Assembly (NCBI GenBank): GCA_030830285.1
Contig: JAURNF010000028.1
Span: forward strand, 1-13,877
Length of the DNA: 13,877 nucleotides
Reading direction: 5' to 3'
From: Candidatus Kapaibacterium sp.
Lineage (GTDB): Bacteria > Bacteroidota > Ignavibacteria > Kapaibacteriales > Kapaibacteriaceae
The translations under genes and the position numbers were made by a program. The notes below the pieces were generated by a model. It did no database searches. It was not told where the DNA came from and worked only from the letters and a program-made list of their open reading frames with translations. This document shows, piece by piece, positions 7,801-13,877 of the stretch (within the stretch, counting starts at the first letter, position 1; each line of letters begins with the position of its first letter).

Positions 7801-8970
7801 ATTCGTAACGTAACTGCAGCTGATACAGCTGACACATACGTTTGTGAAGTAGCTGGGTACTGCGGCACAGTCACATCGAAGACAGCTCGTCTGTTCATCC
7901 CACTCGTAGTTGCTTCAAACTCAACACCAGCTGTTTGCGGTGGCGGTACACTCACACTCGACTGTGCAGCGTTCCCATCGACACTTCCGGGTGGCGCAAC
8001 ATCATATCAGTGGATGCGCAATGGCGAAAAGGTTGCTGGTGCAACGAACAAGATTGTTTCGTTCACAAATGCAACATCAGCACTCAACGGCACATACACA
8101 TGCGTTGTATCGTACGAAGGAACTGGTTTCTCATTCACATCTACACCAGTTGACGTGACTGTGGGCGTTGCTCCGCAAATCACAGCTCAGCCTGAGAATG
8201 TCACAGTTTGCGTTGGCAAGCCACTCGCACTCTCGACACAGGCATCTGGTGACAACGTGACATACCAGTGGTTCAAGGGTACAACAGCTATCCCAACAGC
8301 AACGTCAGCAACGTTTGACAAGGCAACTGCTTCGATCGCAGACGCAGGTTCATACTCGGTTGTTGCTACGAACGCTTGTGGTAGCTCACGCTCAGTACAA
8401 GTTGACGTGGTTGTAAACACAGAAGTTAGCATCACGAAGGAACCAGCAGACGTTGCAATCAATGACAACGAGAAGCTGACGTTCACAGTTGAAGCAACAG
8501 CTTCTGACGCTGTATCGTACAAGTGGTTCCACAACAACACAGAGATCGCTGGCGCAACAACTGCAACATATACAGTTGACAAGGCCAAGATGAGCGACGC
8601 TGGTGAGTACTACTGCGTTGTGACAAACAGCTGCGGCGAGAAGACAACACGCAAGGCAGTTGCTTCGATCACAAACGGTGTAACTGGCGATGTTGTTGCT
8701 AACGGCTTCGTGCTCTCGATCGCAACTCCGAACCCAACGTTCGAAGCAGCATCGTTCGCATACACAGTTCCTGCAGCACAAAACGTCCGCATCGTTCTCA
8801 CAGACCTCATGGGTCGTGAACTTGGTGTGCTCGTCAACGGTATGATGGAAGCTGGTACACACCGTGCATCGTTCAATGCAACAGCAATGAACCTCACAGC
8901 AGGTGTTTACAACATCACACTTTCTGCAGGCGGCTTCGTCGCATCGCAGCAAGTAGTTGTTGTGAAGTAA
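4870..8970 (+). CDS. T9SS-secreted surface protein with beta-helix and five Ig-like domains
   Basis: A 1366-residue secreted, probably cell-surface protein. Domains in order: signal peptide (1-25, cleaved after VQA); a beta-sandwich region of unknown family (26-245); a CARDB/adhesion-like domain (about 250-360) containing VRVRNFG; a right-handed parallel beta-helix (about 362-811) with short repeating Asn-rich turns such as SSNTITSSRNGIFV; and five Ig-like domains (about 817-1270), each with a core Trp in YQWFK, YQWKK, YQWMR or YKWFH. It ends in a type A T9SS sorting domain (about 1272-1366) with NPTF, LTDLMGRELG and LTAGVYNITL. By family knowledge such proteins cross the outer membrane through T9SS and are anchored or released. 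No catalytic motif is evident, so adhesin, structural or glycan-binding roles are all open. Codons favour AAC, TTC, GAC, ACA, GCA and CCA, unlike neighbours, suggesting high expression. Confidence 0.93.
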   Translation: MLRNVTSMVALLAAFVLIGVSSVQANPTSRTVGVVAGTYTEINGGTVIYSSASPSWFTLGETTVTLPFQVNYGGVLYTDVVVNPNGWVSFGGSAGVTASPLTATTTAAGILSAMGTQLAAGNGGDVTVLVTGTAPNRIATMQWRNATRRYADNIARDNYNFQIRLWENNATANGSRMEVVYGAMTVNHNMLVQVGLGANSTVWSPRADFYTNTWSTASWHATPQLSLISRGFVPASGTTVAFWHRQAPALNNDADVLSLVSPAGNFDANTSQTMQVRVRNFGTNNLDSVTINWSINGVAQTPVRFYPQPALAPGAEATVTLGNRTFAPFSFNTVSFSTSTPNGVADVNASNDALTVFLAPRVAGNLSVAQNGNANSFPDFRSMFRHLAVSGISGNVDVTVYAGTYDEQIWVPAISAAQVRNPATNFLAPATVTISVPASNDVVLTNRVVPTTQVLGSADVASVIGHAASSAQAAQITMVGVKVKVDNGSSCDLAVSGSDVGSTVFYAGADFEGNSGYVNAVGGSGVELSGSGSMFVLSSNLRQFRRAIAVSSPSALVSSNTITSSRNGIFVSGSPNAIVAGNTFTDCDCSTGAVGIQVVSSNNAQISRNRINQIRTTGLSNGIMVQSSTGVLLANNMVSVAGTTQAVGIWVDNLAPSNSLIHNTVNVTGNASISTAGYFPSNGGTINLINNVFHNFGTGTASGWALWFTGATPNPLGTCDFNNHMVTGANLVNWGGTLVPRVAGSNPLSSWRAGSGRDQNSASVAVNFVGGTDLRLLSIQPQLWGTATTLASVPRDFDSETRTKPYMGADEIKPVIRMVTNPQSSYVCLGGTDTLICIADVTVGATTTYQWFKDGKQLTGQTGNILVHSNVGYSAAGVYTCVVKANDGTNFIQATSEGATIIVVRPTSVTVQPTSQAVALGGSANLEVAVEAIGAPDNFLPAYQWKKRSWDPVTVSYVDKNIVDNGNITGSNSSILTIRNVTAADTADTYVCEVAGYCGTVTSKTARLFIPLVVASNSTPAVCGGGTLTLDCAAFPSTLPGGATSYQWMRNGEKVAGATNKIVSFTNATSALNGTYTCVVSYEGTGFSFTSTPVDVTVGVAPQITAQPENVTVCVGKPLALSTQASGDNVTYQWFKGTTAIPTATSATFDKATASIADAGSYSVVATNACGSSRSVQVDVVVNTEVSITKEPADVAINDNEKLTFTVEATASDAVSYKWFHNNTEIAGATTATYTVDKAKMSDAGEYYCVVTNSCGEKTTRKAVASITNGVTGDVVANGFVLSIATPNPTFEAASFAYTVPAAQNVRIVLTDLMGRELGVLVNGMMEAGTHRASFNATAMNLTAGVYNITLSAGGFVASQQVVVVK
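7318..8680 (+). repeat. Five tandem Ig-like domain repeats within the surface protein
   Basis: Units at about 7318-7580, 7585-7905, 7906-8165, 8167-8418 and 8419-8680, each of about 85-107 codons. They are diverged at protein level, but the core around the buried Trp recurs. For example, the 13-base string CAGTGGTTCAAGG occurs at both 7417 and 8266. Each ends with an F-strand pattern of the YTCVV or YSVVA type. Confidence 0.75.
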
Positions 8971-8993
8971 GCTTCTCGACAGTCGAATACAAC

Positions 8994-9026
8994 ACGGGCG
9001 GCTGGAGATCTTCTCCAGCCGCCCGT
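8994..9026. terminator. Strong hairpin terminator between convergent genes
   Basis: A perfect 15-bp GC-rich stem (8994-9008 with 9012-9026) closes over a three-base TCT loop, starting 23 bases after the surface protein stop and 36 bases before the lolA stop on the other strand. The T-run after it is poor on both sides (GTTT on the plus strand). Its position and symmetry suggest it serves both convergent transcripts. Confidence 0.85.
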
Positions 9027-9062
9027 TGTCGTTTAGGGGATATGTCGTTCTTGCTCGTCCTG

Positions 9063-9674
9063 TTAACGCAGGTCAATTACTTCCCAGCCTGTCGGAGCCT
9101 TGTACGCGAATGTAGTCGCTGGTACAGGTGCGTTGATCTTCAACTGCGTAATGGCAAACGAAAACTGTCCGGCATCAGTGGTGGCTGTAATCGACGTCAC
9201 TGCGAGTGTCGTCGCATGTACGACGACGCTGAGTTCGCGTACTGCGTTCACGACCGCGTTTGATGATGGCGGCACAAGACGCAGTGTGCGGTACACACCG
9301 CTCGATGCTTGCTCTGAAGCACGATACACGGTGAGAAGTTCGAAGAACACGCGCTCGATGCTTACGTCGGTTGCACGCGGATTGAACTTGTTCACAATCA
9401 CAGTCTTAGCCGACGGTGTTGCGTTGTAGACCGATGATCCATCGCTTACGATGATGCGATCGCTTGTTGTGAGACGGAACTTTCCTCCTCGCACGGCCGC
9501 AAGTGTTCCGCGTTGGTTTGCAGCGCCACTGAATGAACAGCGAACTGACGTGAGTCCTTGATACCGCTGCTGAAACCGCGCCACTACGTCGTCGGCTGCA
9601 GCGCCCTGGATGGGCGCAAGTGTGATGCCAGCTGCAGCAATAAGCGCAGAACGCAGCAGTGTGCGTCGATCCAT
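9063..9674 (-). CDS. lolA: LolA-family outer membrane lipoprotein carrier protein
   Basis: Periplasmic carrier (203 residues) of the LolA family, which ferries lipoproteins from the inner-membrane Lol complex to the outer membrane. It has an export signal in residues 1-27 with an Arg pair (DRRTLLRSALIAAAG) that looks Tat-like. The mature part opens with VVARFQQRYQGLTSVRCSFSG, which resembles the helix and first strand of LolA. The end, FAYKAPTGWEVIDLR, matches the typical LolA finish (FxxxxPxGxxVID). The fit is by pattern, since LolA sequences vary widely. ATG 9674 has AAGGA seven bases upstream and lies nine bases after the DUF3108 gene, so the two are almost certainly co-transcribed. It is the last gene before the shared terminator. 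Confidence 0.82.
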   Translation of the reverse strand: MDRRTLLRSALIAAAGITLAPIQGAAADDVVARFQQRYQGLTSVRCSFSGAANQRGTLAAVRGGKFRLTTSDRIIVSDGSSVYNATPSAKTVIVNKFNPRATDVSIERVFFELLTVYRASEQASSGVYRTLRLVPPSSNAVVNAVRELSVVVHATTLAVTSITATTDAGQFSFAITQLKINAPVPATTFAYKAPTGWEVIDLR

Positions 9675-9683
9675 GGTGGTTCC

Positions 9684-10469
9684 TTATCTGAGTTTCGCTG
9701 AGAACGGACCTCGTAGTCCGGAGTAGCCGGTAAGTTCAGCGTCGATACTTCCAATCGGAATGCGTGTGCTCACCTTAACGGGCACCTTCCGATCGTCGTC
9801 ACTAAGCCACAACACGAGCTTCCCTTCAAACTTAAAGAGTCCACCACTCTTGATGATGGGCTCAATGACAATCGTGCGAAATGTACCAGCCGTTACCTCG
9901 ATCTCATCACGCCCAGTGATGCGCGCTACAAGTTCGTGTGACTCACGATCAAAGAAGTTGCGCATCGTGATTACATCACCAGCCTTCTTCTTGGAGAGGT
10001 CTGTGGCACGCACGAAATAGAACGCCGAAACGATGTCGTGCACAAACGGGGGGATGTCGAACGTGCCTTCTGTGGTGTATGCCTTCTTTGTGTTGTGGTT
10101 GAACACGGCTGAGAAGTCACGCTTGTATCCTCCCTCACGGATCATCTGATCAAAGCGCCAGGGGAAGATGCCGTCGACATCAACCAGCGTACGATACTTG
10201 TCACGAACGCGGTAGATGTAATCGAGACTCTTCAGCGAGGATACTTCGAACCGGATGTCATAGCATGGACGTCCGCTTGAGCGCACTGGTGCTGGTGCTA
10301 TGGTAAATGCCGCCGTCCCTGCCTTGATGAAGGAATACTGCACGTCGTACTCCAAACGCTCTCCAAACGTAAACGCTGTGTTTGGAATTGTGCGCTTTGG
10401 AGGTGCGTCGGTCTGGATGAAACCAACCGTGAAGAGTGCAGCACCGAGGATCGCGAGGGAGCGTAGCAT
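9684..10469 (-). CDS. DUF3108 domain protein, secreted
   Basis: A 261-residue protein matching the DUF3108 family: an N-terminal hydrophobic signal (about 1-22), then the family opening FTFGERLEYDVQYSFIKAGTA (about 34-54) and the late block EVTAGTFRTIVIEP followed by KLVLWLSDDDRKVPVKVS. The family is predicted to be periplasmic and beta-rich; its biochemical role is not settled. Placement directly before lolA (nine-base gap) and after the DUF2130 gene (16-base gap) suggests an envelope role, perhaps in handling lipids or lipoproteins, but this is inference. No clear Shine-Dalgarno precedes ATG 10469, so translation may depend on coupling to the gene upstream. Confidence 0.87.
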   Translation of the reverse strand: MLRSLAILGAALFTVGFIQTDAPPKRTIPNTAFTFGERLEYDVQYSFIKAGTAAFTIAPAPVRSSGRPCYDIRFEVSSLKSLDYIYRVRDKYRTLVDVDGIFPWRFDQMIREGGYKRDFSAVFNHNTKKAYTTEGTFDIPPFVHDIVSAFYFVRATDLSKKKAGDVITMRNFFDRESHELVARITGRDEIEVTAGTFRTIVIEPIIKSGGLFKFEGKLVLWLSDDDRKVPVKVSTRIPIGSIDAELTGYSGLRGPFSAKLR

Positions 10470-10485
10470 ACGCGGTATGACGAGC

Positions 10486-11661
10486 TTAGTCGTCGGATGG
10501 TGTGTCGTCGCCGGCCGGTAGTTCGAATGAAGGTACCGACGGTAGGTCTTTACCAGCTATACCCTGTATAGAACCCATCATATGTGACATTGATGTCGTA
10601 ACACGCTGGAGCTGCTTCTCACGCTGCTTCCACATGCGCTCCATCGCAGTGCGCTCACGATCAAGATCAGCGCGCATCTGGAGGAATGCTTCCATGACGT
10701 TTTCAACGGTCATGCGGAAGTCATTGCTCATGAGATAGTCATAGAGCATCACCATTTTCTCACCCTTGTTCTCCTGCGATGCTGCCGCGGAAGACACACG
10801 AATGAGCATGTCGCGCAACACAGCACTCAACGGACGTACCTCGGCGAAGGTGCACACCCAGATTCCGTTGATCGAGCCAAAGCGCTCGAGTTCTTTCGGC
10901 ATGGTCTCGGTAACGATCACACCGATGTCGGCCCCTTGTGCTCGCATGTCCGACTTGAGCTTGTCGATCCAGTCATTGCCAAAGGCCTTCGTGCGCTTGC
11001 TCTCATACACGATCTGACCGCACCTGCGTCCTGCATCGAACACCGTTTGCACACAGTCGGCGCCTCGTTGCCCCTTACTAACCTCTGAGATTTCATCATG
11101 AGGGAAGCGACTGCGAAGAAACTCCTCGAGTGCGAGTTCTTGTACTTCACCCTGCAACTGCTGCGAGCCTTGTTCCGATTTGCGACGAAACTCTTCGGCG
11201 GCCTTCTTGGAATCCTCGAGCTGCTTCAGCAGTTCACGACGATCCATGTCGTATCGCTCACGCTCACGCTCGCGCTCAATTGCAAACCGCTCGCTCTCCA
11301 TCTTGCGAACGCGCTCTTCGATTGATTGCTGTTCTGCAAGGAGACGCTTCTGGACGTTGAGCTCGAGCTCTTCTGCTTGTTCTGTGAGCTTGCGCTGCAA
11401 CGCAAGATGATCTACTTGCAGGCGTGTGAGCTCTTGCGCTTTCTTGCGTTGCTCAGCAGATTCTTCTTCAAGCGCCTTGATCTTGGCATCTGCCTCTAAT
11501 CGAACGCGATTGGCAGTTTCTTGCTCGATACGCTCACGCTCACGCGCAAGCTGTTCACCATGCTCATGCTTCAATCGCTCCTCGATATCGTGAGCAAGGA
11601 GCTCTTCGATATCAATGGTGTGTCCGCAGTTCGGACAAGCGATATGGGTAGATGAGGTCAT
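10486..11661 (-). CDS. DUF2130 coiled-coil protein with nuclease-like C-terminal domain
   Basis: A 391-residue cytoplasmic protein. A short zinc-finger-like start CPNCG (Cys9, Cys12; only one CxxC pair is seen) is followed by a long charged coiled coil (about 18-175, rich in Glu, Arg and Gln). The DUF2130 domain comes next (about 176-310). In it, GADCVQTV (Asp202) and YESKRTK (Glu220, Lys222) have the D...ExK layout of PD-(D/E)xK nucleases, with WIDKLKSDMR after. A second charged helix (about 325-360) ends in an acidic tail. Function is not established; a DNA- or RNA-cutting role is inferred from the motif. I chose ATG 11661 because the open frame upstream reads through a tRNA. The start lies 14 bases after the tRNA 3' end, with no Shine-Dalgarno. 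It probably forms a unit with the DUF3108 and lolA genes. Confidence 0.88.
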   Translation of the reverse strand: MTSSTHIACPNCGHTIDIEELLAHDIEERLKHEHGEQLARERERIEQETANRVRLEADAKIKALEEESAEQRKKAQELTRLQVDHLALQRKLTEQAEELELNVQKRLLAEQQSIEERVRKMESERFAIERERERERYDMDRRELLKQLEDSKKAAEEFRRKSEQGSQQLQGEVQELALEEFLRSRFPHDEISEVSKGQRGADCVQTVFDAGRRCGQIVYESKRTKAFGNDWIDKLKSDMRAQGADIGVIVTETMPKELERFGSINGIWVCTFAEVRPLSAVLRDMLIRVSSAAASQENKGEKMVMLYDYLMSNDFRMTVENVMEAFLQMRADLDRERTAMERMWKQREKQLQRVTTSMSHMMGSIQGIAGKDLPSVPSFELPAGDDTPSDD

Positions 11662-11675
11662 GGTGATGTTGTATG

Positions 11676-11748
<73 letters not shown>

Positions 11749-11759
11749 CGATTGTGTAC

Positions 11760-12536
11760 TTAGTTGAACAAGCCAACCAACACGCCAACCTGGAAGCTGA
11801 GTCCGCTTACGCTAATGCCCGACGGTACATTCGATACCGTTGCATTGTTGTTTGCAATCCAATCCGAGCCCGAGATCTGCAAGTTGTAAGCAGCTTGCGC
11901 GCGGAGATTGAGGAACGGTGTTACGGCGTACTCAAGATTCACGCGTGGAAGGATCGAAAGTGTGTTCTGTTGAAGGCGCGTAAGTGCATTCGGTGCTGGA
12001 GCAAACGTTGCATCGTTTGTAAGATCGGTCCAGGAGAGGTTCGATTGCGATTGAAACGTCTCGATCGACTGCTCGCCCCATCCCAATCCAACACCAGGAA
12101 GAATTGCGAGAGACTTCATCGGCACGATCGCATAGTCGAGGTGGAATGCGCGCGACGTGATGCCATAGTTCATTGTGCGCTTGACGCTTGTTCCGCCAAC
12201 AGAGAGATCACTCGATGAAGTGGATGTACCGGCAACCCATGAAAAGCCGAGTCGAACATTCGGCACAACGCCGATGGCAGCGAAGATCTCCGCTCCAATT
12301 TGAACGACGGGCGCCTTCAGCTCGCTGAGCCCAAGTGCTGTCGCGCGAGCATTCACATCCGTTGTGCTCGGCAGCAAGAAATTGAAGACAGGGCCTACGC
12401 CAATGGCGAAGTACGGAACCACTTCCTCCTTCAACTGCTCTTCGTCAAACGAGAGCTCGTCGATGCGATCGTCTTGTGCGATTGCGGGTGTGAGGATGCA
12501 GAGCGATGCGATAGCTGTGACAAGTGAGCGGATCAT
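11760..12536 (-). CDS. Probable outer-membrane beta-barrel protein, unknown function
   Basis: A 258-residue protein with a signal peptide (about 1-20, ending PAIAQ) and an acidic segment after it (DDRIDELSFDEEQLKEE). The rest is a beta-rich body with alternating hydrophobic strands and Gly/aromatic turns (for example AIGVGPVFNF, VRLGFSWVAG, ILPGVGLGWG, LRAQAAYNLQ). The end, SFQVGVLVGLFN, is strand-like, as in outer-membrane barrels of the OmpW/PorT-like kind. I cannot name a family. ATG 12536 is preceded by GGAGA six bases upstream; a TTG four codons earlier is in frame but lies over that site. It heads the minus-strand tRNA-DUF2130-DUF3108-lolA run and is divergent from the mannose gene. Confidence 0.75.
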   Translation of the reverse strand: MIRSLVTAIASLCILTPAIAQDDRIDELSFDEEQLKEEVVPYFAIGVGPVFNFLLPSTTDVNARATALGLSELKAPVVQIGAEIFAAIGVVPNVRLGFSWVAGTSTSSSDLSVGGTSVKRTMNYGITSRAFHLDYAIVPMKSLAILPGVGLGWGEQSIETFQSQSNLSWTDLTNDATFAPAPNALTRLQQNTLSILPRVNLEYAVTPFLNLRAQAAYNLQISGSDWIANNNATVSNVPSGISVSGLSFQVGVLVGLFN

Positions 12537-12592
12537 GGGGTTCTCCAAAAGAATAATGCCTGCGAAGATACGGGGCTCCGTAGTTTCGCCAT
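12537..12592. promoter_or_regulatory. Divergent promoter region, barrel gene / manC
   Basis: 56 bp separate the two divergent starts. On the minus strand TATCTTCG (12570-12563) is one base from TAnnTTTG and would give a leader of about 20 bases containing the GGAGA site. On the plus strand TAGTTTCG (12581-12588) has the same single change and ends four bases before the manC ATG, which lacks a Shine-Dalgarno. No TTG is seen at the -33 distance for either box. Confidence 0.4.
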
Positions 12593-13684
12593 ATGAAGGT
12601 TCTTGTGGTAGTCTTGGCAGGGGGCCTGGGTATGCGGCTGTGGCCGCGGTCCACCGAGCGCCAGCCGAAGCAATTCATCCATACGTTGGGCGACGGAACG
12701 TTGATCCAAAACACGGTGGCGCGGATGCTGCCGTTTGTGGACGTTGCTGATATTCATGTGGTCACGACGCAGGACCTTGCCCCACACGTCCTGGATCAAC
12801 TCCCGATGATCCCCGAGGCCAACGTCTTGCGCGAGCCTTTCGGACGGAATACGGGTCCGGCTATTGGGTTCGCTACGACAATGCTCCACCATTCCCACGG
12901 CGACGATACGGTTGTTGTTGTGGTACCATCGGATCACATTATCTCGAATGTGCGTGAGTTTCACGTCACGCTCGACCATGCCGTTGCTGCGGCGGTTGCT
13001 ACGGAACGTTTGATCACGATTGGTGTGATGCCATCTCGTCCAGAGACGGGGTACGGCTATATCCAAGTGGGTGACACGATTGCCACGGATAATCCTGTCC
13101 TCGCCGACGTCGTGAAGTCAGTACACGTGTTTGCCGAAAAGCCCGATGCTGCAACTGCGCAGCGTTTCCTGGATGCTGGCGACTTCGTCTGGAATAGCGG
13201 CATCGTCGTTGGAACGATCGGCTCGCTTCTTCGTGCGATGGATGCATACCTCCCAGACCATGCGCCGCTGTTTCAGGTGTTCGCACGACACATCGGTACG
13301 CCAAGCGAGGCAGAGATGCTGGAGAACACCTACCGTCAAATGCGATCGATTTCCTTCGACGTGGGTGTGCTCGAGCAGGATGCTACGATTGGCGTTGTGC
13401 AAGGTGCGTTTGGATGGAGCGACGTTGGTTCGTGGGACGAGGTGTATCGTCTGTCGATGAAGGACGGACGGAACAATGTCCTCGAAGGCAACGTGGTCAC
13501 ACTCAACACCACCAACAGTCTTGTAAGTGGATCGAGTGGACGCTTGATCTCGCTCGTCGACATTGATAATGTGATCGTCATCGAAACCGAGACGTCCATC
13601 ATGATCTGCCACCGCGGCAAAGCAGAAGACGTCCGCGACCTCGTTGATGTGCTCCGCCGCCGTCACATTGCACAACACCTGTAA
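12593..13684 (+). CDS. manC: Mannose-1-phosphate guanylyltransferase
   Basis: Cytoplasmic enzyme making GDP-mannose from GTP and mannose-1-phosphate, a donor for surface glycans. At 363 residues it has the length of the single-function form; the extra isomerase domain of the roughly 470-residue bifunctional proteins is absent. Motifs seen: the nucleotide-binding AGGLGMRLWP (9-18) with PKQF (25-28), EPFGRNTGPA (81-90), PSDH (112-115), GYGYI (153-157), FAEKP (180-184), WNSG (200-203) and GWSDVGSW (274-281). The usual GTRLWPxSR reads GMRLWPRST here, a mild change. ATG 12593 directly begins the nucleotide-binding strand. A secreted protein follows after nine bases, so the two probably share an mRNA. 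Confidence 0.95.
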   Translation: MKVLVVVLAGGLGMRLWPRSTERQPKQFIHTLGDGTLIQNTVARMLPFVDVADIHVVTTQDLAPHVLDQLPMIPEANVLREPFGRNTGPAIGFATTMLHHSHGDDTVVVVVPSDHIISNVREFHVTLDHAVAAAVATERLITIGVMPSRPETGYGYIQVGDTIATDNPVLADVVKSVHVFAEKPDAATAQRFLDAGDFVWNSGIVVGTIGSLLRAMDAYLPDHAPLFQVFARHIGTPSEAEMLENTYRQMRSISFDVGVLEQDATIGVVQGAFGWSDVGSWDEVYRLSMKDGRNNVLEGNVVTLNTTNSLVSGSSGRLISLVDIDNVIVIETETSIMICHRGKAEDVRDLVDVLRRRHIAQHL

Positions 13685-13693
13685 GGTCTGTCG

Positions 13694-13877
13694 ATGCCTC
13701 TGTTGATCACTGGTGTTCTGCTGCTCCTCGTCACTGCTGCACATTCGATGCAAGCACAGGACGCACGCGTGGATGCGCTACGCACACAAGCCGCAACACT
13801 TCAGCGACAAGCCGATAGCGTCAAGCGTGTCTGGGGAATTCAATGGCGCCGCAGTGATAGTCTCCGCATCGAATCGA
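13694..13877 (+). CDS. Secreted protein, N-terminal fragment (cut by window edge)
   Basis: Only 61 codons are visible. Residues 1-22 form a signal peptide (Leu-rich MPLLITGVLLLLVTAAHS, then MQAQ). After it comes a helical, charged stretch (DARVDALRTQAATLQRQADS) with coiled-coil spacing. AAGG stands nine bases before ATG 13694, and the gene begins nine bases after the manC stop. No family can be named from this piece; a periplasmic or outer-membrane protein with a helical start is all the sequence supports. Confidence 0.7.
   Translation, partial: MPLLITGVLLLLVTAAHSMQAQDARVDALRTQAATLQRQADSVKRVWGIQWRRSDSLRIES

Noticed and set aside
8392..8952. Cysteine-rich minus-strand open frame
   Set aside because: Its cysteines come from GCA/ACA-rich codons of the surface protein read in antisense; no start signal or family features.
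13118..13753. Minus-strand open frame over manC
   Set aside because: manC carries all family motifs in the plus frame; this is its shadow.

Overview
The window looks like an ordinary chromosomal stretch from a Gram-negative bacterium of the Bacteroidota/Chlorobiota (FCB) group. A little-cultured lineage near Kapabacteria or Ignavibacteria is my best guess from style, not from any search. Three things support this: a very large secreted protein ends in a type IX secretion (T9SS) C-terminal sorting domain; several start regions carry boxes resembling the Bacteroidota -7 element TAnnTTTG; and LolA plus outer-membrane-type proteins show a double membrane. I saw no mobile element, CRISPR array, phage gene or integration scar.

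Region 1 (1-2142, minus strand) is a compact stress/ion cluster read crcB (fluoride channel), msrA (exported methionine sulfoxide reductase), copA (copper-type P-type ATPase, cut by the left edge). copA starts with a GTG that overlaps the msrA stop. Region 2 (2181-4625, plus) is an exported M1-family zinc aminopeptidase with a HEAT-like C-terminal part, divergent from crcB across only 38 bp. Region 3 (4626-8970, plus) is a 244-bp regulatory gap with two inverted repeats, then a 1366-residue secreted surface protein: signal peptide, beta-sandwich, CARDB-like domain, parallel beta-helix, five Ig-like domains, T9SS sorting domain. Its codon choice differs visibly from its neighbours. A strong 15-bp hairpin terminator at 8994-9026 separates it from convergent region 4.

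Region 4 (9063-12536, minus) reads outer-membrane beta-barrel candidate, tRNA(CAT), DUF2130 coiled-coil nuclease-like protein, DUF3108 protein, LolA. The gaps are only 11, 14, 16 and 9 bp, so the tRNA may be cut out of a longer mRNA. Region 5 (12593-13877, plus) is a mannose-1-phosphate guanylyltransferase followed 9 bp later by the start of a secreted protein that runs off the right edge.

The common theme is the cell envelope: lipoprotein carriage (LolA), a probable barrel, a T9SS-exported surface protein, GDP-mannose supply for surface glycans, an exported peptidase and periplasmic methionine repair. I did not find a convincing new defence or mobile system. The most interesting points are the tRNA embedded in a protein-coding unit, the DUF2130-DUF3108-LolA grouping, the two possible starts of msrA, and the architecture and codon dialect of the surface protein.
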